DNA of 64,000 nt from Tolypothrix tenuis PCC 7101 (GCF_002368295.1 NZ_AP018248.1:2725977-2789976), one strand, 5' to 3'; shown: positions 27,019 to 36,041, counted from the first letter of the stretch. Program-made: numbers and translations. Notes: generated from the sequence alone by a model not told the origin.

Positions 27019-27303
27019 AACAAATCCTTTTAATAAGGTTCTAAGTGCGCTGTGTAGAGCTTTTCAACAGGTAATTAAGGTATGGCTTGACAGCAAATCA
27101 CTAGAGATGAAGGTGATAGCTGGTAAAATAGCTTTCATGCCTTTGTAGTGATGGTTTTAGATTTATTGCACTAGTTTGTTAGACAAATTTGAACACAAGA
27201 ACTAGTTATGGTATTGAGTGAGCATTGCTTGAGTATTAAGATTAGTCTAAAAATATACTAATTTTAATATTAAAACACTGGAAATAAGTCTTTTAAGTAT
27301 TTT

Positions 27304-28545
27304 TTGAGCATTAAGTTGAAATTAAAGGCTGGAGTATTGAAAAATCAATATATATTACTGTCTTTATTTGCAGCAGGTTTATTATTCTGGTCTAGCTTGG
27401 CTGCTTTGTTACCAACGCTACCACTTTATATGGAAGATGTGGGCGCAACTAAGCAACAAATAGGTATTGTGCTTGGTTGTTTTGCTATTGGAATGTTACT
27501 ATTTCGCTCTTTTTTTGGGCGTTTAGCAGACCAAAGGGGACGGAAAATAGTCTTAATAATTGGGATGCTAGTGAATGCGATCGCACCTCTGGGTTATATA
27601 TTAGTACAATCAATTCCCGGGTTAATGGCGGTGCGGGCGTTTCATGGGCTAAGTATCGCCGCTTTCACCACAGGTTTCTTAGCATTGGTAGCCGATTTAG
27701 CACCAGAAAAAAATCGTGGTGAAATCATGGGTTACATGAGTTTGGTAACTCCCATTGGTACAGCCATTGGCCCCGCTTTAGGAGGTTATTTACAAGCAAC
27801 AAGTGGTTACACACTATTATTTTTGCTATCTACAGGATTGGCGGGGATGGGTTTATTGTGTCTCGTACCGATTGTTAATCCCCCAATCCACAAACAAAAC
27901 AAATCGGATAGCGATAGTAGCAAATTTTGGCGCTTGTTATTCAGTCCTAGAGTGAGAGTTTTAGCCAGCATTATGCTGATGATTGGCTTGGCGTTTGGGG
28001 CTTTGCACACCTTTGTACCTTTATTTATCAAAGCCGCACGAGTAGATTTAAACCCAGGCTTATTTTACACAGCTGGCGCACTTGCTAGTTTTAGCGTCCG
28101 ATTTTTTACTGGTAAAGCAAGCGATCGCTATGGTAGAGGTTTATTTATTACTCTCAGCTTAGTTGTGTATGCGATTTCTATGATGTTATTAGCTTTTGCT
28201 ACTACCGCCAATGTCTTCTTAATTGCGGGAACTTTAGAGGGTGCTGGTTCTGGTATCCTCATGCCCATGATTTCTACAGTAATTGCCGATCGCTCTCTGC
28301 AGCAAGAAAGGGGAAGGGTATTTTCACTTTGTATTATGGGGTTAGATTTTGGCATTGCGATCGCTGGCCCAATTTTCGGTTCGGTTGCAGAACAAGTTGG
28401 CTATCGCAATATGTTTGGTTTTTGCGCTGGTTTAGCTATCCTGGCGCTGTTAATTTTCCTAACTCAAGGCAATAAAAACTTTACTGATTCCCTACGCTTT
28501 GCCTTGGGTCGAGGCAAAGATGCCTATTCTCTAAATCAATCATAA
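27304..28545 (+). CDS. Major facilitator superfamily transporter
   Basis: Up to 413 aa, about 12 membrane spans. The MFS loop 2-3 signature GRLADQRGRK (about 78-87) and its degenerate repeat in the second half (GKASDRYGRG) are visible. Resembles drug/metabolite proton antiporters of the YfcJ/YwoG type; substrate unknown. No ATG lies before the first span: candidate starts are TTG at 27304 or 27316, so the N-terminus is uncertain. A hairpin terminator follows immediately. Confidence 0.88.
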   Translation: MSIKLKLKAGVLKNQYILLSLFAAGLLFWSSLAALLPTLPLYMEDVGATKQQIGIVLGCFAIGMLLFRSFFGRLADQRGRKIVLIIGMLVNAIAPLGYILVQSIPGLMAVRAFHGLSIAAFTTGFLALVADLAPEKNRGEIMGYMSLVTPIGTAIGPALGGYLQATSGYTLLFLLSTGLAGMGLLCLVPIVNPPIHKQNKSDSDSSKFWRLLFSPRVRVLASIMLMIGLAFGALHTFVPLFIKAARVDLNPGLFYTAGALASFSVRFFTGKASDRYGRGLFITLSLVVYAISMMLLAFATTANVFLIAGTLEGAGSGILMPMISTVIADRSLQQERGRVFSLCIMGLDFGIAIAGPIFGSVAEQVGYRNMFGFCAGLAILALLIFLTQGNKNFTDSLRFALGRGKDAYSLNQS

Positions 28546-28580
28546 AAAAGAAGCGCAATCAATGATTGCGCTTCTTTTTT
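28546..28580. terminator. Bidirectional intrinsic terminator
   Basis: AAAAAGAAGCGCAATC paired with GATTGCGCTTCTTTTT around a 3-base loop, A-run before and T-run after. Placed between the MFS stop and the 3' end of the convergent tRNA-Arg, it can end both transcripts. Confidence 0.85.
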
Positions 28581-28584
28581 TTAA

Positions 28585-28658
28585 CGGGCGAGGAGGGATT
28601 CGAACCCCCGACACCGTGGTCCGTAGCCACGTGCTCTAGTCCACTGAGCTACACGCCC
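28585..28658 (-). tRNA. tRNA-Arg (anticodon ACG)
   Basis: 74 nt on the minus strand: acceptor GGGCGTG, D-arm GCTC...GAGC, anticodon stem CGTGG/CCACG with loop CTACGGA (anticodon ACG), T-arm with TTCGAAT, discriminator G, no encoded CCA. The acceptor has a T-T mismatch at the sixth pair. ACG is expected to be edited to ICG by TadA. Confidence 0.95.
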
Positions 28659-28695
28659 CTGTCAGAAAATCATATTAACACGTTCTGCAAAAATC

Positions 28696-29205
28696 ATGCA
28701 AGACAATTTTTCCTCTAATTTTCCTAACCTCACTCATCTCGACCAACAAGGACAGGCACAAATGGTAGATGTGTCTGCGAAAGCCCCTACTGTGCGCCAA
28801 GCCGTAGCTGCTGCTCAAGTGCGAATGCTACCGGAAACTTTTGCCGCCATCCAAGCTGGGAACACTCCCAAAGGCGATGTACTAGCTACTGCGAGGATAG
28901 CGGGAATTATGGCTGCGAAACAGACAGCTAATTTAATTCCTTTATGCCATCCTTTGCCGTTGCAGAAAGTTGAAGTCGAAGTGATACCTGATTCCCAACT
29001 TCCCGGCTATCAAATTCAGGCTACCGTCAAAACCAAAGCCGAAACTGGTGTAGAGATGGAAGCTTTGACTGCTGTCTCTGTGGCGGCTTTAACCTTATAC
29101 GATATGGCAAAAGCCTTAGAAAAATCGATTCAAATTGAATCAATTCGCTTAATTAGCAAAACTGGCGGTAAATCTGGAGATTATTCCCCAAGAATTAGTG
29201 GCTAA
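28696..29205 (+). CDS. moaC: Cyclic pyranopterin monophosphate synthase
   Basis: 169 aa, ATG. MoaC acts in molybdenum-cofactor synthesis, converting the MoaA product (3',8-cyclo-GTP) to cPMP. Family signatures: MVDVSAKAPTVRQA, KGDVLATARIAGIMAAK, LIPLCHPLPLQKVEV, AETGVEMEALTAVSVAALTLYDM and the GGKSGDY C-terminus. Full length. It is separated from the divergent tRNA by 37 bp; no other mo-genes are adjacent. Confidence 0.97.
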   Translation: MQDNFSSNFPNLTHLDQQGQAQMVDVSAKAPTVRQAVAAAQVRMLPETFAAIQAGNTPKGDVLATARIAGIMAAKQTANLIPLCHPLPLQKVEVEVIPDSQLPGYQIQATVKTKAETGVEMEALTAVSVAALTLYDMAKALEKSIQIESIRLISKTGGKSGDYSPRISG

Positions 29206-29509
29206 GTGCCAAAAATTTCTGTGGTGGTTTGGGAAAAGGGGAATGGGGAATGGGGAAGGGATAAATTAAAACCTTTCCCCTGGAACCAAAAAGTATTGGA
29301 TTATTGCCCACTAGCAATATCAACTACTCCCAATCTTGTCGGTTAAGGGCAAAAGGGCAAGAAAAAACCTTTAACCCTTACCCTTTCTCCTGCGGAGACG
29401 CTATGCGTAGCTTGCTTAAGCGCAGGGGTACACCTTTTCCTCAAACCAAATTAAGAGTTGAAAATCCTTAACCAATGGGATTGATGTTCAATTTTGTTGA
29501 TTTTTGATC

Positions 29510-29852
29510 AGTACTTACGCAACTGGCACAGTGATCCTCTGACATAAGAAAATACAGTTCAGTTAAGAAAATTAATTGCTTATAAAACCAAAAAACTAGT
29601 TACTCAACAACAAAACAGAACAATACTTTTGGAGGGGGTTTGGGGGACGCAACCGTCACCCAATCGGGGGTTTGGGGGAGAATCCCCCAAGTCTTCTGGC
29701 TTCTTTAAGAAGTGAAAAATCAATCGCTAATGAGCTTATCTGAACTGTATTGTGACATAAGAGTCAAGAGTCAAAAATTTAGTTTTTTTGGACTTTTGAC
29801 ATTTGACTAGGGACAAACCTAAACGAAAAAAATATTACACTTGCGTAAGTCC
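29510..29852. mobile_element. Outer MITE-like element (ends AGTACTTACGCAA / TTGCGTAAGTCCT)
   Basis: The outer inverted repeat (29510-29522 against 29841-29853, 12 of 13 matching) brackets a smaller element. GGACTTACGC ends also occur near 14831, suggesting a dispersed family. No coding capacity. Confidence 0.5.
29550..29752. mobile_element. Inner MITE-like insertion with 10-bp direct repeats
   Basis: Ends carry AATACAGTTCAG-n-TAAG as an inverted repeat (29551-29567 against 29735-29751, 16 of 17). The element is flanked by the direct repeat TGACATAAGA (29540-29549 and 29753-29762), the pattern of a target-site duplication. The interior has GGGGGTTTGGGGGA-type repeats and no gene. Confidence 0.65.
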
Positions 29853-30224
29853 TATAGATGTTGACTGTTAAATTGCTCAAAAGCTGATTTTTGACTTGTT
29901 TTGGCTTCAACGATAAATTTTATTTTATTTTTTACTTCCCTAACGATGAGGATAAAAGAACAAAAGCAAGGGAAAATTGTGTAAAAAACCTGTAATTTTT
30001 AATTGATAATTCGTAATCAAAATCTGCAATATATCGTTGACAGATACTGATTCAATGTGAATAAATAATCATGACCTTTTATCAGTTGCTTGTGGCGAGA
30101 CCAATTCTAAAATAGTTGATAAAGCATCAAACTGGCATCGTCAGGGTGAGCGTAATTTGTAAAGTCAATTCAAATTACAAAATTAAAACATTAAAGTAAC
30201 ATACACATCACTAAATACTAATTT

Positions 30225-31424
30225 ATGCCACATCTAGAGAGTGATGCCGTCGAAGCAGGACGTTTATACAGAACTACTGGTGCAATAGCATCTCATAAGT
30301 TGCGATCGCCAGTTTATCGCGCTTGGGAAAGATCCCACCTGCAAGGAGCTAACCCTCTGGCGTTACAAGCAGAACAACTATCTAGCCGAGACACAGAGCA
30401 TCTGCTTCAGCAAAATAATTATTTAATTGATGTAGTGCGTCCCTATTTCCGAATGCTATCACAGGCGGCAGGGCAAGAACACCATGCGATCATGTTAGGC
30501 GATCGCCAAGCTATTCTATTAGATGTGATTGGTGATGAGCAGACTGTAAACGGGCCAGAACCTTTTCCACAAGCAGGTTCTCTACTATCAGAAGCTGTGG
30601 CTGGCGCTAATGGGATAGGCACAACTTTAGCAGAAGAAAATTATATAGAAATTATTTCCGCAGAGCATTTTATCGAAGGATTTCAGCCTTTTACTTGCCA
30701 AGGTATACCGCTGCGAAACGACAAACAAGACATCGTTGGTGTGTTGAGTATTTCTTTGCGACGTGCAGATGCGAGAAAACGCCTCAAAGAAATATTGCGA
30801 TGTGCTTCCCATGCTATTGAAGCCGAATTTGCAATCGCAAATTTAGAAACAGATGTTCATCGCGTACTAACTTCGCAACCAGACGAATATGAGCCATTAG
30901 AAGAATTACGCCAGGATCTCATTCAAGTACATCAAGCCGCACGCTTAAAACTTGAGGTGATCTCGCGGATGGTGGCTGTTAATCGCTGGGAGTATGCAGC
31001 GCAACTACTCAAACAAGCAGAACAATCAATTGAAATTTTTCGCCGTCGCTCTGAGATTTGGCGCAATTTGGCATCATTAGAGACTGGTAGCGTTCAATCT
31101 CTGCCACTCATCCAGAGTATTAATGATGTGATAGAGATTTTATCTACAGAAGTTGCTATTCGTAAAGTTGAAGTTGTGACTAATTGGCAAGAAGAAATTA
31201 CAGTGCTTGCCGATCCACAAACTCTGTTACGTAATATATTGCGTTGTTTTCTCCAAGCTTTTGAACTTGCAGGCCAAAATGGGACAATAGAAGTATCAAT
31301 AAACAAGGTGCAAAATGCTCAATTCGCACAAGTAAATTTTATGGCAAGTTCAGCAGTAAATATTGACCATTCGGAATTAACTCCGTATAGTCTTTGCTTA
31401 TCCATAGCCAAAACCAAATTATGA
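30225..31424 (+). CDS. AcoR-type GAF sensor with degenerate histidine-kinase-like C-terminus
   Basis: 399 aa, ATG. The N-terminal 200 residues follow the GAF sensor of sigma-54 activators such as AcoR: PVYRAWERSHLQGANPLAL, then EAVAGANGIGTTLAE, SAEHFIEGFQPFTCQGIPL and DIVGVLSISLRR. The AAA and Fis parts of AcoR are missing. The C-terminal part (about 225-399) has helices like a dimerisation domain and a segment like a HATPase N-box region (LLRNILRCFLQAFELAG), but no G-boxes are seen. I infer a sensor scaffold. It overlaps the response-regulator gene by ATGA, so the two are coupled. Confidence 0.8.
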   Translation: MPHLESDAVEAGRLYRTTGAIASHKLRSPVYRAWERSHLQGANPLALQAEQLSSRDTEHLLQQNNYLIDVVRPYFRMLSQAAGQEHHAIMLGDRQAILLDVIGDEQTVNGPEPFPQAGSLLSEAVAGANGIGTTLAEENYIEIISAEHFIEGFQPFTCQGIPLRNDKQDIVGVLSISLRRADARKRLKEILRCASHAIEAEFAIANLETDVHRVLTSQPDEYEPLEELRQDLIQVHQAARLKLEVISRMVAVNRWEYAAQLLKQAEQSIEIFRRRSEIWRNLASLETGSVQSLPLIQSINDVIEILSTEVAIRKVEVVTNWQEEITVLADPQTLLRNILRCFLQAFELAGQNGTIEVSINKVQNAQFAQVNFMASSAVNIDHSELTPYSLCLSIAKTKL

Positions 31425-31807
31425 GCCTTCAAAGTTTAGCAAAGCGCAAATTGGTAATTGCAGACGATGACAGCGACAGTCGCACCATGCTCGCTTTTTT
31501 ACTTGAGCAAGAAGGGTGGGAAGTGATGGAAGCAAAAGATGGTAAAGAAGCTTTAGAACAAGTTCTGACACAACAACCAGACTTATTAATTTTAGATAAT
31601 AGAATGCCAGAACTTACGGGTGCTGAAGTTTATCAAAATCTCCAGGCTAGAGGAATTAAGTTAGCAGTTGTATTAGTGACTGCTTATAACCAAGTGGATG
31701 AATTGGCTTCATCCCTAGGAATTTCTTATTTTGTCAATAAACCCTATGACATTACAAAATTGCTCACAACTATAGAATCTGCTTACGAAAATTCGCCATC
31801 CTCATAA
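31421..31807 (+). CDS. Single-domain response regulator (CheY-like)
   Basis: 128 aa from the ATG at 31421, which overlaps the sensor gene stop (ATGA). Receiver fold complete: acidic pair VIADDDSDSR, phospho-acceptor Asp in LLILDNRMPE, Thr/Ser in VLVTAYN and Lys in FVNKPYD. No output domain. An upstream in-frame start at 31394 exists but lies inside the sensor gene. Likely partner of the sensor protein. Confidence 0.93.
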   Translation: MSLQSLAKRKLVIADDDSDSRTMLAFLLEQEGWEVMEAKDGKEALEQVLTQQPDLLILDNRMPELTGAEVYQNLQARGIKLAVVLVTAYNQVDELASSLGISYFVNKPYDITKLLTTIESAYENSPSS

Positions 31808-32040
31808 AAGTAGAGCTAACTCGCAGATCAACCCCCACGCCTGAAATTAAGATATAAAAATATATATTTCTGTGTTCCCTATTTTCTTTTTTCAAGAAAG
31901 TCATTCATACCAGGTTTTGCCACAATCAAGCAAGAAAATCTGTCTTCCTATTCTCAATGCCCATTTTCTCCCTCTAATAGCAACTGCACCCCGAACACCC
32001 TTAGAATAAGTAGGTGTGTCACAATCTGTAACAAATATTT

Positions 32041-32298
32041 ATGCCTCCTCGTTGGCCTACCAAACCCGATCGCAAAGACCCAGCCTACCGCAAAATTGAT
32101 GACAGAATGAATTTCGCTGTTCACGTAGCGATCGCAGCTACGATTAATTCTGGGTTGTGGTTTGTCCACAATCTCAAAGCAACTAACTGGGAATGGCTGC
32201 CTTGGTTAACAGTCAGTTGGATTGTGGTATTGTCGGTGCATCTGCTTTATATCAGTGCGATCGCCAACTATTCCGATACACCACCAAAATCCACCTGA
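32041..32298 (+). CDS. 2TM-domain small membrane protein
   Basis: 85 aa, ATG. Two membrane spans (about 24-42 and 53-73) after a basic N-terminus with KDPAYRKIDDRMNF and a His-containing end of each span (HVAIAA, VHLLYIS), the layout of the 2TM family. Function unknown. Monocistronic as far as can be seen. Confidence 0.72.
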   Translation: MPPRWPTKPDRKDPAYRKIDDRMNFAVHVAIAATINSGLWFVHNLKATNWEWLPWLTVSWIVVLSVHLLYISAIANYSDTPPKST

Positions 32299-32418
32299 AG
32301 ACTGACTATCAATGCTGGGGCGATTGTAACCTGTGACTGTAGAGATAGCCTAGCCAATTGAGCGATAATGAGAAATAGCCTGAGAGTTAACGCTCTTTGT
32401 TGATATGGGGTGATTTTT

Positions 32419-32727
32419 ATGGCTAAGACTAACACCACAGAACTGCTAGAAGCCCTAGCAGCCGAAATAGGTGACAATGTTTACATAGATATTGCTAAGT
32501 GGCATCTTTATTTATCCAATGCCAAACTGCATACCGTTGTTGCCGAACAGCTCTATCCTCTAATTACTTCTAATAGTGTTACCGAAAACCGTGTAACAGC
32601 AGTATTAGAATCAATACCTGTCAAAATTGGCGGTGGTAGAAAGGAAATTCCTTTAATAGATTTACTCCCACTCCAATGCCAGGTTAACTTAGTAGATATT
32701 TTAGAAAAATATCAACGAGAAATTTAA
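32419..32727 (+). CDS. DUF3181 family protein
   Basis: 102 aa from the ATG at 32419 (MAKTNTTELLEALAAEIGDNVYIDIAKWHLYL); a GTG three codons earlier is less likely. A small, soluble, cyanobacterial family of unknown role. The conserved pieces are AKWHLYLSNAKLHTVVAEQLYP and VKIGGGRKEIPLIDLLP. No neighbour gives a functional hint. Confidence 0.8.
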   Translation: MAKTNTTELLEALAAEIGDNVYIDIAKWHLYLSNAKLHTVVAEQLYPLITSNSVTENRVTAVLESIPVKIGGGRKEIPLIDLLPLQCQVNLVDILEKYQREI

Positions 32728-33513
32728 CTTTCTCCTCGACCAGCAGCTATGTTATTTGTTCCTTTGTCAGCAGTGCTGAGTCAAGAGTCCTGATTACTGA
32801 GGCTTGAGTAGGGCCACTCACCCAGCATTCAGAACTTTTAACTCAGCACTTTTTGTTTAATACCTACTAGAACAAGTTATAGATAATACCAATTTGAAAA
32901 AAGAATGCAACAGATTGTAGGGGCAAGGCACTGCCTTGTCCTCTAGAATATATTGATGTGTCGCAAAAATTATTTGATTTGGTATAACATCAGTACATAC
33001 TATTTGATGGCAATAAATCCTCAGTTTGAAATTGGCAATGACTAAGAATTAATCAGAAGAGTCAAGACCATCTTTTCCTGCTAAAAATACCTAAGTTTTG
33101 TTAAATAAGCAGTTAATAAATAAAAAATCCTGAGAAAATAAGATTGGGCAAGAATCCCATAGTCATCTCATTAGACAATCAATGCAGTAAAAGTGAGCAA
33201 TTCGGAAGTTATAAGATTACATACTTTGATTGTCAGTGCCAAATATTAATTTGCCCAACTGCTTGATTAGATGGTGCGTAGTAGACTTATAAGATTTAAT
33301 TCAAAGTGTGTCTAACTTTTCTCTATATGGCGAGAAAAGCAACGCTCAATTCAATACCTTATATCCTTATCTATCAGATAAAAGTAATAGAATTACCAGC
33401 ATCTTTTCTGCCAAGAGAGAGTTTTCTCGAACCCATGATTAGTGATAAAAATGGGTGAGGCAACTTGTCGCATACGAAAAATTTACTGAGCAATTAATTG
33501 AGGATTAACCAAT
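32728..33513. other. Intergenic region with diverged MITE
   Basis: 785 bp with no gene. ACTCAGC-type heptamers near 32775-32865, MITE family A copy 3 at 32886-32985, then unremarkable AT-rich DNA. Confidence 0.7.
32886..32985. mobile_element. MITE family A, copy 3 (100 bp, diverged core)
   Basis: Same ends as the other copies (ATACCAATTTGAAAAAAGAATG ... AATTATTTGATTTGGTAT) but with a different short core hairpin (GGCAAGGCA / TGCCTTGTCC). Confidence 0.65.
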
Positions 33514-33726
33514 ATGTTTTTACAACTCAAAGATACTGGAGATTTAGTCAAAATAGTTGATGTACAAGAATTACTTGACCCTAATAATGAGACTATTCAC
33601 GGACAAGATCAAGAAGGTCAAGAAGAACAAGAAACAGATATCTTCAAAAAAGATGAATTAGTTTTTCCTTCAGGTGAAAGCTTACCACGCTGTTGGTTAG
33701 ATGCTAACTACAGAAAAGCTAAATAA
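33514..33726 (+). CDS. Small conserved hypothetical protein
   Basis: 70 aa, ATG. Starts MFLQLKDTGDLVKIVDVQELLDP, has a glutamine/glutamate-rich middle (GQDQEGQEEQETD) and a conserved-looking end FPSGESLPRCWLDANYR. Soluble, acidic. Similar short proteins occur in cyanobacteria to my memory; no function can be assigned. A strong hairpin follows downstream. Confidence 0.68.
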   Translation: MFLQLKDTGDLVKIVDVQELLDPNNETIHGQDQEGQEEQETDIFKKDELVFPSGESLPRCWLDANYRKAK

Positions 33727-33772
33727 CAATTTTTTCTAGGATGCATTACGGAGTCCGTGACGCATCCTACTG

Positions 33773-33817
33773 CGCCAATAGGATGCGTTACGCGATCGCT
33801 AACGCACCCTATTGGCG
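33773..33817. repeat. Palindromic repeat, 18-bp stem
   Basis: 33773-33790 pairs with 33800-33817 (17 of 18, the exception a G-T), loop with a HIP1-like CGCGATCGC. A second related stem (GGATGCATTACGG) precedes it at about 33739-33767. May also terminate the preceding gene. Confidence 0.7.
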
Positions 33818-33916
33818 TATCAATTTTTAACAAAAATCATTGAAATGGTGTAAAAACTAAGCTATTATACCAAAAATATTAAGTAATAACCGAAGTAAAA
33901 ATTAGATAAAAACTAT

Positions 33917-34651
33917 ATGACTCAAAGTTTAGAAGTTCAAGAATTTGTCATAGCGATCGCAGTTAGGCAGCATAACCCCACAGTTCTGACACCAGACTTT
34001 CTTAAATATAGTGGTATTGTCCCTAGCGATTGGGAATTAGCTAGGCAACCAATTGTAACAAACTCTGCAGCACAGGTAGTTTATCAAAACGGTATCAGTA
34101 TAATTGCAGAAATTAATAGAATTGTTTTCTCAGAGCCAATTCCTACTAAAGAATTGCAAGATGTATCTATTCCTGCAATAGCTCGCAAGTATGTTGAGAC
34201 ACTAACTCAAGTTAATTATCAAGCAATTAGTATTAGTTTTAGAGGTTATGTAATTTTCGAGCAGAACAACATAGCCCATAACTACATCTTTGGTAAACTG
34301 CTACAATCAGGCCCTTGGAAAGATTTTGGTACTGCACCTGTGCAAGCTGCATTGCGGTTTATTTATACCCTTCAAGATACGCAACTCTTCTTGGATATTA
34401 ATGAAGTTGGGCTACAATTACCTGACAAAACCCAACTGCCAGCAATTTTATTTTCCGCTAATTTTAGCCATGCGATCGCTCAAGACGAGCCGAAAGTGCG
34501 TTTAGCTAACCTAGTTCAAGTTATAGGTAAATGGCAGACTGACTTAGCAACTTACAAAGAAGTAGTGAATACCAAGTTTTTAGGCTCACAGAACTATCAA
34601 ATCAACATAGCACCAGATGAACCTTTGATATTTCCCAAAGAAGTAAGTTAA
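33917..34651 (+). CDS. Hypothetical protein, unrecognised
   Basis: 244 aa, ATG (MTQSLEVQEFVIAIAVRQHN). Soluble, no signal or membrane segment, no cysteines evident, mixed alpha/beta with alternating hydrophobic strands (QAISISFRGYVIF, TQLFLDINEVGLQL, LPAILFSANFSH). Codon use matches its neighbours. I do not recognise the family. It stands alone between a palindromic repeat and a convergent secreted-protein gene. Confidence 0.75.
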   Translation: MTQSLEVQEFVIAIAVRQHNPTVLTPDFLKYSGIVPSDWELARQPIVTNSAAQVVYQNGISIIAEINRIVFSEPIPTKELQDVSIPAIARKYVETLTQVNYQAISISFRGYVIFEQNNIAHNYIFGKLLQSGPWKDFGTAPVQAALRFIYTLQDTQLFLDINEVGLQLPDKTQLPAILFSANFSHAIAQDEPKVRLANLVQVIGKWQTDLATYKEVVNTKFLGSQNYQINIAPDEPLIFPKEVS

Positions 34652-34699
34652 TCACGGCATCTGAGAAAAGCTAAAAATTGAATTTTTGAGAAATAGGAT

Positions 34700-34742
34700 A
34701 ACAGTAAAGGTAAAATAAATTTACTGTTATCCTTTATTTTAT
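34700..34742. terminator. Possible bidirectional terminator
   Basis: AGGATAACAGTAAAG around 34696-34710 faces CTTTACTGTTATCCT-like TTTACTGTTATCCTTT at 34721-34736, forming a hairpin between two convergent genes with a T-rich 3' side. Confidence 0.6.
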
Positions 34743-35140
34743 TTCTTCTCAGCACAACCCTCAAAAACTTGATTACCCAGAATAAAAATTGCGGAGTAAG
34801 GATAGTTTTTATCCGACATTCCATCACTACAAGTATCGACTTGCTTGATAATTAATATACTATTTTCCCTATTTTTTAAGCGGTAAACACGTACTAAATC
34901 TGCCGGACGGCCTTGTGCTGTTAAAGGTTTAGTGTACAGAAAGGTTTGTTTTGGCTTGTCAGGCGAAGAGAAAATAATTGCGCTTTTACCTACAGTTACG
35001 CTCCAAAATGGTTCTGTACCTCTAGCAATGAACTCCTCGCTCTTACTATTTTGTGCAACAACGAGATGATTGCTATGCATTGATAACAAAGTGATTCCCA
35101 GCCCAAAAAACGTAATGGATGAAAGGAAGGTTTTCATCAT
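34739..35140 (-). CDS. Secreted COG3650-like protein
   Basis: 133 aa. Signal peptide with cleavage near VVAQN (residues 1-30), then FIARGTEPFWSVTVGKSAIIFSSPD and a C-terminal disulphide-like pair: C in DTCSDGMSDKNYPY and C in FEGCAEKK. The E-P-F-W and C-x-D-G-M-S-D-x2-Y-P-Y motifs are those of the COG3650 periplasmic family, function unknown. Divergent from the J-domain gene by about 40 bp. The first two codons are both ATG. Confidence 0.8.
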   Translation of the reverse strand: MMKTFLSSITFFGLGITLLSMHSNHLVVAQNSKSEEFIARGTEPFWSVTVGKSAIIFSSPDKPKQTFLYTKPLTAQGRPADLVRVYRLKNRENSILIIKQVDTCSDGMSDKNYPYSAIFILGNQVFEGCAEKK

Positions 35141-35180
35141 AAATTGAGGTTTACAATATTAAGAAAAACTTGATCGCAAG

Positions 35181-35747
35181 GTGACTCAATCAGCCGTGAA
35201 TCAACATGGGACAATGCCACAAAGCAGTGAACCCACATATTACTCCCTGCTAGGACTGCATCCCTCGGCATCGGTAATCGACATCCGTCGAGCGTACCGA
35301 GAACTGAGTAAACGCTATCATCCTGATACTACCGATTTACCTGCTACTCTTGCTACTGCTAAATTTCAGCGACTCAATGAAGCATACGCTACCTTGAGTA
35401 ACCCAGAGCGTAGGTTAAATTACGACTTAAAAATCGGCTATTCCCGCTTTGGAGTGATTCAAGCACCTGCCGATTTAAACCATCCCGTGCAGAAAACCTA
35501 TGACTGGTCAAAATCTGCTTACCTAGATGCTAGCGATCGCCCACTCTCATCGGGCGAAATTTTTGCATTATTTATTCTAGTGTTAACGTTTTTGGGTTGT
35601 CTGTTACTCGCGATCGCTATTGGTTTAACCCGTGGTGAAGCAGCTTTTCAAACACAACAGCTACCACAACCTGTTACAAGTCAGCAGCAAATTCTCAAAA
35701 TGGCACCATCAGCCAGTTTTTTGGGAATAGAAAACTACTTTTGTTAA
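35181..35747 (+). CDS. Membrane-anchored J-domain (DnaJ-like) protein
   Basis: 188 aa. J domain at about 19-82 with the HPD motif (RYHPDTTD) and NEAYATLSNPERR, followed by one membrane span (about 129-151, IFALFILVLTFLGCLLLAIAIGL) and a short tail. The start is a GTG at 35181, or the ATG at 35214 just ahead of the J domain. Such proteins recruit Hsp70 to a membrane site. No Gly/Phe or zinc region, so it is not DnaJ itself. The DUF3143 gene follows by 22 bp, probably in one transcript. Confidence 0.9.
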   Translation: MTQSAVNQHGTMPQSSEPTYYSLLGLHPSASVIDIRRAYRELSKRYHPDTTDLPATLATAKFQRLNEAYATLSNPERRLNYDLKIGYSRFGVIQAPADLNHPVQKTYDWSKSAYLDASDRPLSSGEIFALFILVLTFLGCLLLAIAIGLTRGEAAFQTQQLPQPVTSQQQILKMAPSASFLGIENYFC

Positions 35748-35768
35748 TGTGTAATTTTAAACTTAATC

Positions 35769-36041
35769 ATGTCTTTTCTTCCTCCAGATGCACCCTTATA
35801 TAACCACACCCTGCCACAAATTGAGCAGTGGCTTAAAGACCAAGGCTGTCAACAAAATGAAGCAGAGTTACATTGTTGGCACGTAAAACGCCCTACTTGG
35901 CAAGCTGATCTCTCCCTTGATGTTGAGCAACTAACAGTGCGCTATATCGAAGCCGGAGAAAATCACCAAGATATCCTCCGTTCATTTAAATATTCCCTCA
36001 GCCGGGAAGATATTGAACAAGCGGTTTTTGCTGGGCCATAA
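35769..36041 (+). CDS. DUF3143 family protein
   Basis: 90 aa, ATG. Cyanobacterial family: LYNHTLPQIEQWLKDQGC at the start, W-rich middle (CWHVKRPTWQADLSLDVEQLTVRYI) and a C-terminal SLSREDIEQAVFAGP. Soluble, function unknown. Sits 21 bp after the J-domain gene; this pairing supports an operon. An STRR cluster follows. Confidence 0.85.
   Translation: MSFLPPDAPLYNHTLPQIEQWLKDQGCQQNEAELHCWHVKRPTWQADLSLDVEQLTVRYIEAGENHQDILRSFKYSLSREDIEQAVFAGP

Larger units (their letters stand above)
26544..27303. other. Repeat-rich intergenic region
   Basis: No gene seen. Contents: GGTGCGTTAGG/CCTAATGCACC palindrome (26634-26662), a perfect 15-bp hairpin (26761-26795), MITE family A copy 2 (26886-27018), then AT-rich sequence before the MFS gene. 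Confidence 0.7.
29206..30224. other. 1-kb intergenic region with nested repeats
   Basis: No gene seen. Contains a GGAGACGCTATGCG-type palindromic repeat (about 29393-29425), the nested MITE-like structure at 29510-29852, AGTCAAG-type repeats, and AT-rich sequence leading to the GAF-sensor gene. Confidence 0.7.
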
